Shown here: piece after piece, positions 1-8,489 of the stretch
Layout: every line of letters begins with the position of its first letter
Numbering within the stretch: the stretch's first letter is position 1
Source of the DNA: Candidatus Poribacteria bacterium
GTDB taxonomy: Bacteria > Poribacteria > WGA-4E > WGA-3G
Reading direction: 5' to 3'
Length of the DNA stretch: 64,000 nt
Assembly: GCA_022825825.1 (NCBI GenBank)
Contig: JAJDWA010000058.1
Location: 1 to 64,000 of the forward strand
Notes under the pieces: generated by a model
Database searches by the model: none
The model's input: the letters and a program-made list of their open reading frames with translations, nothing else
What the model was told of the DNA's origin: nothing
Position numbers and translations under genes: made by a program

Positions 1-170
1 TGCGGTTTCCTAACCGCACCGGATCCTAAGTTTGAGTAGGCGCGTTTTGGAAACGCGCCGTGTTTTCAAGCTCAAATTGACACCGGCGCGTTTAGAAAAC
101 GCGCCTACCAGAGGGGCGGACCGCTAAATTGACGCCTATGGTGCGGTTAGGAAACCGCACCTACCAGGGA
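1..170. repeat. Cluster of four short palindromic repeats
   Basis: Four imperfect palindromes lie in tandem. The first is cut by the window edge (arms 1-7 and 12-18); the others have arms 39-47/51-59, 85-93/97-105 and 140-148/153-161. Two carry the stem GGCGCGTTT and two carry GCGGTT, so the stem sequence changes while pairing is kept. The flanking words CTACCA and the reverse complement of GCGTCAATTTAGCGGTC (113-130 region) recur at 11241-11300. They belong to the dispersed family described under the other repeat entries. No gene is seen here. Confidence 0.75.
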
Positions 171-271
171 GTGTTCACATATTGGACATTGGACTACATC
201 ATAAATACTAACGTTCGTTATGAAAATCGCAAGAAAAACCGAAAACTAAATAACCCTGTTGAAGTGCTTCA

Positions 272-376
272 ATTATGGTGAATTACAAAAAGTTGAGACA
301 TTCATTCTCGGTAGGCGAGGTTTCCTAACCTCGCCGATGCGGGGTGTCCAAATAATTCTAAAATCTACGGTAAATG
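272..376. mobile_element. MITE-like element, family A
   Basis: The left end reads ATTATGGTGAATTA and the right end approximates its reverse complement (CTACGGTAAATGA, about 364-376). The centre carries a 9-bp stem, GGCGAGGTT at 314-322 and AACCTCGCC at 327-335. Organisation, ends and the internal words GTGTCCAAATAATTCTA match copies at 9644, 36153, 37321 and 48295. It has no coding capacity; non-autonomous mobility is an inference. Confidence 0.6.
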
Positions 377-377
377 A

Positions 378-406
378 TTGACAAAGGCAACCATAACATG
401 TAAAAT
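378..406 (+). promoter_or_regulatory. Predicted sigma70-type promoter
   Basis: TTGACA at 378-383, a 17-base spacer, and TAAAAT at 401-406. It lies about 100 bases upstream of the ThuA start and abuts the right end of the MITE-like element, which may have supplied or been inserted next to it. Confidence 0.6.
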
Positions 407-504
407 TGTATTCAAAAGTGGTCATAATTTAAAACTTTGTTATCAAGAGTTTATGCCTAATTATAGGCATGTCATGCCCTGTTTTCAATCAGTAAGGAGT
501 GTAT

Positions 505-1308
505 ATGTCAACAAAAACAAGAATTGTGTTCGTAGCGGGCAGTGCAAGTCATGGTAGTGGATCGCATGAACATCCTGGTGGGTGTGCTTTCTTAGCAGAT
601 CAGTTGAACGAAGCCGTGGGCGGTGTGGAGGCAGTTGTTCATCAAGGCTGGCCATCGGATTCGTCAATTTTCGCTGATACAGATGCTATAATAGTTTACT
701 CAGATGGTGGTGGTGGACATCTTAGTATTCCTCACCTTAGCCAGATATCTGAATTAACCGCACAGGGAATGGGACTGGCGATGCTTCACTATGCAGTTGA
801 AGTGCCGAAAGGTGAACCGGGAAATTGTTTCTTAGATTGGATAGGCGGGTATTTTGAAACACATCTTTCTGTGAATCCACATTGGACAGCAGAATTCACA
901 TCGTTTCCTGAACATCCGGTAACTCGTGGTATGGTGCCGTTCTTACTGGATGACGAATGGTATTATCACATGCGGTTTCGCGATAATATGGAGGGTGTTA
1001 CACCCGTGTTGAGCGCAATTGCCCCAGAGTCAACGTTGCAGAGACCCGACGGTCCTCACAGTGGTAATCCGCACGTGCGTGCATCTGTTGCAAAAGGGGA
1101 ACCGCAACATCTTGGGTGGTGTGTAGAACGCTCGGATGGTGGACGCGGATTCGGATTTACAGGAGGGCATTACCATAAGAACTGGGGAGACGACAGTCTC
1201 CGCAAGTTTATCCTCAATGCCATTGCGTGGACAGCAAAGGTAGAAATTCCGGAAGATGGCGTATCTACGCCAACACCGACAGAAGCAGAGTTGAATTCGT
1301 ATTTGTAG
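505..1308 (+). CDS. ThuA domain-containing protein
   Basis: A 267-residue protein of the ThuA/trehalose-utilisation family, which has a class I glutamine-amidotransferase-like fold. The family is often found beside sugar oxidoreductases but its reaction is not settled. The N-terminus (RIVFVAGSASHGSGSHEH) and the later DEWYYHMRF and GFGFTGGHYHKNW segments are typical. There is no signal peptide, so it is likely cytoplasmic. The ATG at 505 is preferred over an in-frame GTG at 499 because AAGGAG (494-499) sits at proper spacing only for 505. It is monocistronic: promoter at 378-406 and terminator at 1351-1381. Function beyond the family is not known. Confidence 0.85.
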   Translation: MSTKTRIVFVAGSASHGSGSHEHPGGCAFLADQLNEAVGGVEAVVHQGWPSDSSIFADTDAIIVYSDGGGGHLSIPHLSQISELTAQGMGLAMLHYAVEVPKGEPGNCFLDWIGGYFETHLSVNPHWTAEFTSFPEHPVTRGMVPFLLDDEWYYHMRFRDNMEGVTPVLSAIAPESTLQRPDGPHSGNPHVRASVAKGEPQHLGWCVERSDGGRGFGFTGGHYHKNWGDDSLRKFILNAIAWTAKVEIPEDGVSTPTPTEAELNSYL

Positions 1309-1350
1309 AGATTCGCACTACACCCCTCAAATATATGAGAGTAATTTATA

Positions 1351-1381
1351 AAAGAGGCACAATTGGTTGTGTCTCTTTTTT
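1351..1381 (+). terminator. Rho-independent terminator after ThuA gene
   Basis: Stem AAAGAGGCACAA (1351-1362) pairs with TTGTGTCTCTTT (1367-1378) with one G-U, loop TTGG, and is followed by more T residues. It lies 40 bases after the stop codon. Confidence 0.8.
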
Positions 1382-1432
1382 ATTAGAAAATGGTATAGGC
1401 TTTTATAGCTGCGCCCTTCCAATCTAAAAAAG

Positions 1433-1461
1433 TTGACCAGCAGTCTTTTTTGCGTTAAAAT
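1433..1461 (+). promoter_or_regulatory. Predicted promoter of the ABC-MNT-SDR operon
   Basis: TTGACC at 1433-1438, 17-base spacer, TAAAAT at 1456-1461; about 50 bases upstream of the first ABC ATPase start. It probably drives the whole run to 7274, in which genes overlap or are separated by a few bases. Confidence 0.65.
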
Positions 1462-1509
1462 ATATACGCACACTCATAGAATCAAACCTACAAAATATCG
1501 GACAAAAAA

Positions 1510-2586
1510 TTGGCACAACCCTTACTTGAAGTTTCTAATTTGAAAACAGTATTCCATACAGATGGCGGCGTTGTAAATGCTGTAAACGATGTCAGCTTTT
1601 CGGTTGAACGCGGCAAAACGGTTGGTATTGTCGGAGAAAGCGGTTGTGGAAAAAGCATCACTGGGCTTTCTCTTCTCCAACTTGTGCCGAATCCGGGTAG
1701 GATCGAAGCGGGTGAGATTCTGTTCTATCGTGATGACGTAAATGAACCTTTAGATATAACGCAAGTATCACCGAGAAGTGAGTTGATGCGCCAAATCCGT
1801 GGCAACGAAATTGCTATAATCTTTCAGGAACCGATGACATCACTTAATCCTGTCTATACTGTCGGAGACCAGATCGCTGAGGCAATTATGTTACACCAAG
1901 AAGGTGAGCGCTCGTCTCTTGCACGTTTTGGTTTACAAACAACGCCAAAATGGGCACGCGAACGTGCAATTGAAATGCTTGCCCGCGTCGGTATTCCCGC
2001 ACCTGAACAACGCGTTGATGAATATCCACATCAACTTTCTGGTGGCATGCGGCAACGCGTTATGATTGCGATTGCGCTCTGTTGTGCACCCGCACTTCTT
2101 ATTGCAGACGAACCGACTACGGCACTCGACGTTACGATTCAGGCACAAGTACTCGCGCTCATGCAGGAACTGCAAGCGGAAATTGGGATGGCAATTATGT
2201 TGATTACACACGACTTAGGGGTTATCGCTGACATGGCTGACAAAGTGGTTGTTATGTATGCCGGACGCGTTGTTGAAAAAGGTAGTGTTGAGGATATCTT
2301 CTATAATCCCTTGCATCCTTATACGCGTGGTTTGCTCAACTCTATTCCAACACTCGGTGGTAGCCAGCAAAAAATGCTTCCCTCTATTCTGGGAACAGTA
2401 CCTCACCCATTGGCACTTCCTCCCGGATGTTCTTTTCAGCCGCGTTGTGCTGAACAAATGCCGACTTGTGAACAAATGCCTGAACTTAACACAATTGATG
2501 CCTCAAAAAATAGGACTGACAGGAACGAAAGGCACGCGGTGAGATGTTGGCTTTGTGAGGAAAAAATCGATGTCGAAACTGCTTGA
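1510..2586 (+). CDS. Dipeptide/oligopeptide ABC transporter ATP-binding protein (OppD/DppD type)
   Basis: A 358-residue ATPase that powers peptide (or other small solute) import through a membrane permease pair. Walker A is GESGCGKS (about residues 42-49), the signature is LSGGMRQRV (about 178-186), and Walker B is LLIADEP followed by the H-loop THD. The C-terminal oligopeptide-transporter domain ends with the Cys-rich CSFQPRC...C pattern seen in this class, which in homologues binds an iron-sulfur cluster. The start is a TTG at 1510; no nearer ATG keeps the full N-terminal strand. It overlaps the next gene by 17 bases. No permease or binding protein lies next to it, so the substrate cannot be assigned. 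Confidence 0.9.
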   Translation: MAQPLLEVSNLKTVFHTDGGVVNAVNDVSFSVERGKTVGIVGESGCGKSITGLSLLQLVPNPGRIEAGEILFYRDDVNEPLDITQVSPRSELMRQIRGNEIAIIFQEPMTSLNPVYTVGDQIAEAIMLHQEGERSSLARFGLQTTPKWARERAIEMLARVGIPAPEQRVDEYPHQLSGGMRQRVMIAIALCCAPALLIADEPTTALDVTIQAQVLALMQELQAEIGMAIMLITHDLGVIADMADKVVVMYAGRVVEKGSVEDIFYNPLHPYTRGLLNSIPTLGGSQQKMLPSILGTVPHPLALPPGCSFQPRCAEQMPTCEQMPELNTIDASKNRTDRNERHAVRCWLCEEKIDVETA

Positions 2587-3571
2587 GGTCAAAGACCTCC
2601 GAAAATATTTCCCGACACGAAAAGGAATTCTTCGACGTACCATCGGACATGTGAAAGCGGTGGATGGCATTAGTTTTGACGTGGAACGCGGTGAAACCCT
2701 CGGTTTGGTTGGCGAAAGTGGTTGTGGCAAGACGACTGCGAGTCGGTGTCTCCTGCGATTAATCTCGCCTACAAGCGGTAGTTTTACTTTCGGTGATGAA
2801 CAAGTTGATTTAGCAAAGTTAACGCCTCAACAGATGCGTCCTTTTCGCCGGCGTATCCAGATGGTCTTTCAAGACCCGCAATCATCTCTTAACCCACGAA
2901 AAACGGTGGGAGATATTGTTGGTGAGCCGCTACGTGTTAATCGGATTATGAAGAGAAATGAACGGCAGGTTCAGATTGTTGAACTTTTGGAATCTGTTGG
3001 GTTAAAACCGCAGGACATGCGGCGTTACCCGCATGCCTTCAGTGGTGGGCAACGCCAACGTATTGGCATCGCACGTGCGTTAGCACTAAACCCGGAACTG
3101 ATCGTAGCAGATGAGCCTGTGTCGGCACTTGATGTATCCGTGCAGGCACAAATCCTCAACCTTCTGGCGGAATTGCGGGAGAAATTCCAACTTTCCTATA
3201 TCTTTATCGCACATGATTTGAGCGTTGTTAAGCATATCAGCGACCGCGTAGCGGTTATGTATCTCGGCAAGATCGTAGAGATTAGCGATGCAAGAACACT
3301 TTATCAATCGCCGAAACATCCCTATACAGAGGCGTTGATATCCGCTGTGCCGTTGCCGGATCCGAAGGTGCAACGCAAGCGCGAACTGATTCATCTTGAA
3401 GGGGATGTGCCCGATCCGTCTCAGCCGCCAACTGGATGTTATTTTCATCCGAGGTGCCGCTATGCAACAGATATTTGTAGACAGGAAACACCAGAACTCC
3501 ATGAGATCGCACCCGGTGTCAAAGTTGCGTGTCATTTGAGTGAAACGTTGGAATTACAAGGAGTCTCGTGA
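2570..3571 (+). CDS. Dipeptide/oligopeptide ABC transporter ATP-binding protein (OppF/DppF type)
   Basis: A 333-residue partner ATPase. It shows Walker [10 protein letters not shown]-loop [12 protein letters not shown], signature [15 protein letters not shown], Walker [15 protein letters not shown] and the C-terminal [11 protein letters not shown]...C motif of the OppF/DppF class. The ATG at 2570 is chosen over an in-frame GTG at 2555 because GAGG at 2557-2560 is correctly spaced and the protein then begins MSKLLEV as is usual. It overlaps OppD upstream, and its TGA overlaps the ATG of the following MNT-HEPN gene, so the genes are translationally coupled. Coupling of a transporter ATPase pair to nucleotidyltransferase-like genes is unusual; it may simply reflect insertion of the MNT array at the end of a transporter operon. 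Confidence 0.9.
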   Translation: MSKLLEVKDLRKYFPTRKGILRRTIGHVKAVDGISFDVERGETLGLVGESGCGKTTASRCLLRLISPTSGSFTFGDEQVDLAKLTPQQMRPFRRRIQMVFQDPQSSLNPRKTVGDIVGEPLRVNRIMKRNERQVQIVELLESVGLKPQDMRRYPHAFSGGQRQRIGIARALALNPELIVADEPVSALDVSVQAQILNLLAELREKFQLSYIFIAHDLSVVKHISDRVAVMYLGKIVEISDARTLYQSPKHPYTEALISAVPLPDPKVQRKRELIHLEGDVPDPSQPPTGCYFHPRCRYATDICRQETPELHEIAPGVKVACHLSETLELQGVS

Positions 3572-4518
3572 TGCCAAAATCAAATCAGATATCACCAGAA
3601 GAACTTGCATCTTGCAGGAAACAGCTTGAACGCCGTTGGAAAAGCCGAAAAGTTGATGAGGCGTTGCTGGAACGGGCATGGCATGTCGTTTATGAGATTG
3701 CGACACTACTCTATGACGAGTTCGAGGCAACACAAGTTGCTGTTTTCGGGTCGCTGGCGGAACCGATAAGTTTTACAAAGTCATCAGATATTGATATTGC
3801 GGTGTGAGGACTCTCTGATAAGACGCATTCCACTGCATACTGGAAAGTTAAGGACATTGATACGGGATTCAAAATAGACTTGATTAATTTTGATATGATG
3901 AAAGGGTTTTTCCGTGAAAGAGTTAAACAGCATGCGATTCCTATAAAAAAAGGGGAATACCATACATTATGGAAGACATTTTACGAACATTTACACCGTC
4001 AAGTTTTCCCTACCGTAGAGGAAGAAATATACGAAATGAACCGAAAAAAGCTTACACAACGTATCAACGATGAACTTGCAAAGATAGAAGATACACTTGC
4101 AAGAATACGAAGAGGATTAGAAAAAATTGAAGTGGTTCGTGATGATATCACAGAATTCATAGAAAATACAATTGCGACAGATCTTGCCGATATCTATAGT
4201 GGGATTGAACGGGTTTTTGAGCGAATTGCCAACGAAGTTGATGGACACTTACCGCGAGGGAGTAGATGGTATAAAAACCTACTTGAACAGATGACAAAAC
4301 AACGCCCTGAGAGACCACCTGTGATTTCAGACAATACATTTCTCCAATTAGGGAAACTTTTAGCGTTTCGCCACAAAGTAACCAACATCTACGGGCGGGA
4401 ATTGAAATATGATAATACATTGGGGCATGCAGAAACAATCCATGAATTGTTTTCAGCAGTTTCACAGGATTTCAATACTTTTACCGATTCTCTGGCTCAG
4501 CATCAGGAGAACGTTTAA
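3571..4518 (+). pseudogene. MNT-HEPN fusion protein, copy 1, interrupted by a TGA codon
   Basis: First of three tandem paralogues. An N-terminal nucleotidyltransferase domain (FGSLAEP...SDIDIAV, the GS-x11-DxD metal motif) is followed by a TGA at 3805-3807 and then continues in the same frame to 4518 with GLSDKTHS..., FKIDLINFD and the C-terminal HEPN-like region. Copies 2 and 3 have TGG (Trp) at this exact position (GTGTGGGGACTC versus GTGTGAGGACTC), so a single G-to-A change explains it. The reading frame is otherwise intact over 315 codons, which points to a recent loss or sequencing error. The start ATG overlaps the preceding stop and is preceded by CAAGGAG. In the C-terminal motif the HEPN histidine is Asn (R-HKVT-N-I-Y). 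Confidence 0.75.
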
Positions 4519-4519
4519 A

Positions 4520-5461
4520 ATGCAACAAGCAACAAACACACAGCGAACAGCTAAAGAGATGTCATCAGAAGAGCTTGCGTCTTGCAGAAAGCAGCTTGAA
4601 CGCCGTTGGAAAAGCCGAAAAGTTGATAAAGCTTTGTTAGAACGAGCCTGGTCCGTCGTTTATGAGATTGTGACACTTCTCTATGGTGAATTCGGTGCGA
4701 CACGGGTTGCTGTCTTTGGCTCACTTGCCGAACCTATGTGGTTTACAAAGTGGTCGGATATTGATATTGCGGTGTGGGGACTCTCGGAAGACGAGTACTT
4801 AGATGCCCTCGGAAAAACACTCGGTTTTGATCAGGAGTTCAAAATTGACCTTATCAGGTTTGAAAATACCGATGGGATTTTTAGGGAGAGGGTACTAAAG
4901 CAAGCACGTTTTATAGAAGAAGGTGAACCTTTTACTATTGACACTATATTCTTAATTGAAACAGGAATGTCCTACGAAATGAATAGAGAAAAATTAGCAC
5001 AACGAATCGTAGATGAACGTGCAAAAATAGAGCGGATAGTCGGACACATTAGCGTTGCGTTGCAAGATATTGAGGATGCCCTTGGTCGGTACAGACGAAG
5101 TGTTGAAATTGAGATTGCTAAACACCTCTATGATGTCTACATGGGTATGGAAACTATTTTTAGGCAAATTGCCCGGGAAGTTGACGAACACATGCCTCAA
5201 GATGAAACTTGGCACAAAGATTTGTTAACGCAAATGACAGAACCACGTGCTGAACGTCCTCCTGTAATTTCCCAAAAAACAGCACAACGTCTCCAACAAT
5301 TTTTAGGATTCCGCCACGTCTTCGCGCATCTATATTCCATAGAACTTGAGTATGAACAAACAGAAAAAAACGCGAAAAGTATTGAAAACCTATTTCAGAA
5401 TGTCTCCGAAGAATTGGAAACTTTTATGGATGCTCTTGCTCAGCATCAGGAGGATGTTTGA
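4520..5461 (+). CDS. MNT nucleotidyltransferase-HEPN (HepT-like) fusion protein, copy 2
   Basis: A 313-residue protein. Residues about 60-150 hold a minimal nucleotidyltransferase domain: VAVFGSLAEP, SDIDIAVWGL and the third acidic position FKIDLIRFE. Residues about 165-310 are all-helical and resemble the HepT-like family (IAREVDEHMP, ERPPVIS, GFRHVFAHLYS). The RHVFAHLY segment fits the HEPN ribonuclease motif Rx4HxY. In known two-gene MntA/HepT pairs the MNT protein adenylylates a Tyr next to this motif and blocks the RNase; here both parts are in one chain. The ATG at 4520 follows CAGGAG encoded at the end of copy 1. It is the only copy with the His. Toxin/antitoxin or other activity is inferred, not shown. 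Confidence 0.75.
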   Translation: MQQATNTQRTAKEMSSEELASCRKQLERRWKSRKVDKALLERAWSVVYEIVTLLYGEFGATRVAVFGSLAEPMWFTKWSDIDIAVWGLSEDEYLDALGKTLGFDQEFKIDLIRFENTDGIFRERVLKQARFIEEGEPFTIDTIFLIETGMSYEMNREKLAQRIVDERAKIERIVGHISVALQDIEDALGRYRRSVEIEIAKHLYDVYMGMETIFRQIAREVDEHMPQDETWHKDLLTQMTEPRAERPPVISQKTAQRLQQFLGFRHVFAHLYSIELEYEQTEKNAKSIENLFQNVSEELETFMDALAQHQEDV

Positions 5462-5462
5462 A

Positions 5463-6431
5463 ATGCAACAGGCAACAAACACACAGCGAACAGCTAAAGA
5501 GATGTCATCAGAAGAACTTGCGTCTTGCAGAAAGCAGCTTGAACGGCGTTGGAAAAACCGAAAAGTTGATGAGACGTTATTAGAACAAGCATGGCAGGTT
5601 GCACACGATATCGCAACACTACTTTATGATGAGTTCGGTGCAACACAGGTCGCTGTTTTCGGCTCACTTGCGGAACCGATAGGTTTTACAAAGTCATCGG
5701 ACATTGATATTGCGGTGTGGGGACTCTCTGATAAGGCACATTCAAAAGCAAACCTCAAAATATGGGATATTGACACGGGGTTTAAAATAGACCTGATTAA
5801 CTTTGATATGACAAAAGGGCTTTTTCAAGAAAGAATCCTGCAAAAAGCGATACCTATAAAGAAAGGAGAACTCCCTACATTATGGAAAACGTTTTACGAA
5901 CACCTACAACGCCAAGTTTTTCCCGTCGTGGAGGAAGAAATATACGAAATGAATAGAAAGAAATTCACCCAACGTGTCAACGATGAATGCATAAAAATTG
6001 AATTTACTGTTGATGCAATTGTAAAAGCTTTGGAAGATATTGAGGTGCTTCCGGTTGCAGCGAGACAATACGTAGAGGAATCAATAGCCAATAAACTTGC
6101 CGATGTTTATCGGGGTATAGAACGTATTTTTGAACGGATTGCTAATGAAGTAGATGCACATCTGTCGCGCGGAAGTAGGTGGCATAAAAACTTACTTGAA
6201 CAGATGACAAAACAACGTCCCGAAAGACCGCCTGTGATTTCGCAGGAGACTTTTTTACTTTTAGAAGCGCTCTTAGAATTTCGCCACAAAGTGAATAACA
6301 TCTATGCGGATGAACTAATTTATGAAAATATAGAGAAGCATGCAAAAGGCATCAAAAAACTTTTTCAGAGTTTCTCCGACGATCTCAATACTTTTACCGA
6401 TTCTTTGGCACAGCATCAAGAAGATAATTGA
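5463..6431 (+). CDS. MNT nucleotidyltransferase-HEPN fusion protein, copy 3
   Basis: A 322-residue paralogue. The first 36 codons are almost identical to copy 2 at DNA level (MQQATNTQRTAKEMSSEEL), and the rest is closer to copy 1. The nucleotidyltransferase motif FGSLAEPIGFTKSSDIDIAV and FKIDLINFD are intact. The HEPN-like region contains EFRHKVNNIYADEL, where the motif histidine is replaced by Asn, so RNase chemistry of the HepT type is doubtful. It could act as an adenylyltransferase or antitoxin-like partner for copy 2. CAGGAGG in the last codons of copy 2 serves as its ribosome binding site. A SDR gene follows after 15 bases. Confidence 0.75.
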   Translation: MQQATNTQRTAKEMSSEELASCRKQLERRWKNRKVDETLLEQAWQVAHDIATLLYDEFGATQVAVFGSLAEPIGFTKSSDIDIAVWGLSDKAHSKANLKIWDIDTGFKIDLINFDMTKGLFQERILQKAIPIKKGELPTLWKTFYEHLQRQVFPVVEEEIYEMNRKKFTQRVNDECIKIEFTVDAIVKALEDIEVLPVAARQYVEESIANKLADVYRGIERIFERIANEVDAHLSRGSRWHKNLLEQMTKQRPERPPVISQETFLLLEALLEFRHKVNNIYADELIYENIEKHAKGIKKLFQSFSDDLNTFTDSLAQHQEDN

Positions 6432-6446
6432 AAGGAATAAAACAAC

Positions 6447-7274
6447 ATGTCAACACATACAGACCTCGGTTTCTTTGCAACAGACGTTTCATTTGAAGAT
6501 AGTGCCGCAATCGTAACAGGTTCCAGTCGCGGCATTGGACGCGCAATCGCTATTGAATTGGCGCGACAAGGTGCCGATGTGCTAATTAATTACAATCAGA
6601 ATCGCGATGCTGCCGAAGCAGTGCAGCGTGAAGTAGAATCGTTCGGTAGAAAGGCAGTAACCATTCAAGCAGACATTAGCAACTTGGACGCCCATGCGAA
6701 ACTGCTCGAAACCGCGCATGACGCATTCGGAAAGGTAAATATCCTTATTAACAACGCTGGCATTACCCGCATTGCAGACATTCTTGAGGAGACACCTGAA
6801 CAGTTTGATCTGCTACTGAACACAAACCTGAAAGCACCCCATTTTCTTACGCAGCGCGTCGCAAATTACATGGTGGAGAACGAGATTCGCGGCTGTATTA
6901 TCTACACCCTTTCCATTTCGGATACGATGGCGTCTGACAACCGTACTGCATATTGTATTTCAAAAGCTGGATTAGAGATGAGTATGCGTGCCTATGCTGG
7001 AAGGTTAGCGATGCACGGTATTAAGGTGAATGGAATCGCCGCAGGTGTGATTGATACGGACCTGTCACGCGTCCGTATTCCTGATTACGAAGAGGCGGCA
7101 GAGAAGGGTTATATCTTTATGGTGCGTCCCGGCACGCCAGAAGATGTAGCACATGCGACTGTTGCTGCGATGCGTCTTTACGATACAGGGGTTGTCCTGC
7201 CTGCTTCTGGCGGTGTGATGACGCCGTTGCTGAATCTCAGGTCTATGGCAGAATTAGACATGAACAAACCCTGA
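6447..7274 (+). CDS. SDR family NAD(P)-dependent oxidoreductase
   Basis: A 275-residue classical short-chain dehydrogenase/reductase. It has the cofactor motif TGSSRGIGRA (about residues 27-36), NNAG (about 101-104), catalytic Ser in LSISDT and the YCISK Tyr-Lys pair. The ending replaces the usual GG(x)VDGG tail by PASGGVMTPL. It resembles 3-oxoacyl-reductase/FabG-like enzymes but the substrate is unknown. ATG at 6447 is preceded by AAAGGAA at the end of copy 3, so it is the last gene of the operon from 1510. The next gene is convergent. Confidence 0.88.
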   Translation: MSTHTDLGFFATDVSFEDSAAIVTGSSRGIGRAIAIELARQGADVLINYNQNRDAAEAVQREVESFGRKAVTIQADISNLDAHAKLLETAHDAFGKVNILINNAGITRIADILEETPEQFDLLLNTNLKAPHFLTQRVANYMVENEIRGCIIYTLSISDTMASDNRTAYCISKAGLEMSMRAYAGRLAMHGIKVNGIAAGVIDTDLSRVRIPDYEEAAEKGYIFMVRPGTPEDVAHATVAAMRLYDTGVVLPASGGVMTPLLNLRSMAELDMNKP

Positions 7275-7314
7275 ACCTCGCCTGAGTCTGATCGGCCTAA
7301 CTCTTGAGGAAATC

Positions 7315-8241
7315 TCAGTTTTTCCAAACACCAATATCACGCAGTATTGACTTTTTGATTTTACACACCATTGTATATGCTGGATCAAACACGTTCCCCA
7401 TATCGTATTCAACCGTTTGCCCCAACAAGATGTGTGCAGCCCGTTTCTCCAAACCGAGTTCTATCAACCATCGGAGAAGTTCTGTCGTCGCGTGCTGTAC
7501 TGCTTGATCCAAGGGACGCGCATTACCTGCTGTGAGAATATATTCCGCGTTTTCTGCACGGGGCCAATTGATAGTTTTTTCTTTGATGACTTCAACTGTG
7601 AACTGAACATCAAAAGAAATTTCAATACCGGTGCCGACAATTTCTCCGTCACCTTGTACGGCATGACCATCACCAAGGTGAAAGAGTGCCCCCGGTACAA
7701 AGACAGGAAGGTAAACGGTGACACCTTCCTTAAACCCACGATAGTCCATATTTCCGCCGTGTGTAGAGGAGGTCGCCGTAGAAATGGTTTGTCCGCGGGG
7801 CGGCGCTACACCAAAACACCCTACCATCGGTTCGAGGGGCAATGTCAGTCTACCTAACTGCGTTTCCGGTGATATTAAGATAGCTGTCCATGCTTCTACA
7901 TCAACGAGCCATTCAGCGCGATCCCCTTCAGGCATTTCGGACGCGACGTAATGTGGATCAAGCACATTTGGTGCAATGACCGTCCCAGTTCTTCCAATTT
8001 TACGATTTGGTAGAAGTTTGCCGAAATTCACTGCGAGTGTATCGCCCGGTTCTGCGGTTTCAATATAAAACGGGCCTGTTTGTGGATTACCGCCAGGTGT
8101 TACCTGTGTATCGGTTGCATCATATCCTGCGTTGTCTACGGTTGTCGTGAAGACAGTGTCTCCACTGCTGGTATGGAGCACTGGTTCGTGTGCACCTATT
8201 GCTGTATAGTAAACAGTCGGTTCAAAATGATGTATTGCCAT
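7315..8241 (-). CDS. Acetamidase/formamidase family protein
   Basis: A 308-residue protein of the FmdA/AmdA family, which hydrolyses short amides such as formamide or acetamide to ammonia and the acid. Family features include GPFYIETAEPGDTLAV near the N-terminus, the Gly-rich HGGNMD (metal-site region) and LGDGHAVQGDGE, which matches the conserved HAxQGDGE box. The ATG at 8241 (MAIHHFEPT) is preferred over an upstream in-frame start at 8274 because AAAGGA precedes it. It is convergent with the SDR gene. A repeat element fills the upstream 240 bases. Confidence 0.88.
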   Translation of the reverse strand: MAIHHFEPTVYYTAIGAHEPVLHTSSGDTVFTTTVDNAGYDATDTQVTPGGNPQTGPFYIETAEPGDTLAVNFGKLLPNRKIGRTGTVIAPNVLDPHYVASEMPEGDRAEWLVDVEAWTAILISPETQLGRLTLPLEPMVGCFGVAPPRGQTISTATSSTHGGNMDYRGFKEGVTVYLPVFVPGALFHLGDGHAVQGDGEIVGTGIEISFDVQFTVEVIKEKTINWPRAENAEYILTAGNARPLDQAVQHATTELLRWLIELGLEKRAAHILLGQTVEYDMGNVFDPAYTMVCKIKKSILRDIGVWKN

Positions 8242-8314
8242 AGTATATCTATCCTTTTTAAGCAGGACGGACACGCATTATTACAAAATTGTGTTATATT
8301 AATCCTATTATGAA

Positions 8315-8478
8315 TAACCCAAGTTGCCACCTATAAGATTTTAGACACACAGACGCCATTTTTAATAGAGGACAGTTCGTTATTAGTGAAATATTGTAGC
8401 ACAAACTTTCCAGCTTGTGTGTTATAGGCGCAAACTAAAAGTTCGCGGGACAATGTGTTTTTATTAAACTCACGTTAT
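8315..8478. repeat. Dispersed repeat, family B (copy 1)
   Basis: Starts with TAACCCAAGTTGCCACC (8315-8331 on the plus strand), which recurs in inverse orientation at 11346-11368 and, as divergent terminal inverted repeats, at 40273-40414. Internally it has GTAGCACAAACTT and GCGCAAACTAAAAGTTCGCGG, which resemble the hairpins inside the 40273 copy. The right end ACTCACGTTAT recurs at 11340-11349 next to the repeat end there. No coding region is present. Confidence 0.5.
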
Positions 8479-8489
8479 CTACGTTACGG

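Larger units (their letters stand above)
171..504. other. Intergenic stretch upstream of the ThuA gene
   Basis: No coding region is supported. It holds a MITE-like element (272-376) and, immediately after it, a good sigma70-type promoter (378-406). The remainder is AT-rich spacer and a leader of about 90 bases before the first gene. Confidence 0.6.

Noticed and set aside
1..170. CRISPR array from the closely spaced palindromes
   Set aside because: Units differ in sequence and spacing and there are no cas genes; they match the dispersed intergenic palindrome family.
3805..3807. TGA in MNT-HEPN copy 1 as selenocysteine
   Set aside because: Both paralogues have Trp there, no Cys/Sec motif surrounds it, and no hairpin like that at 11751 follows. 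A TGG to TGA change is simpler.
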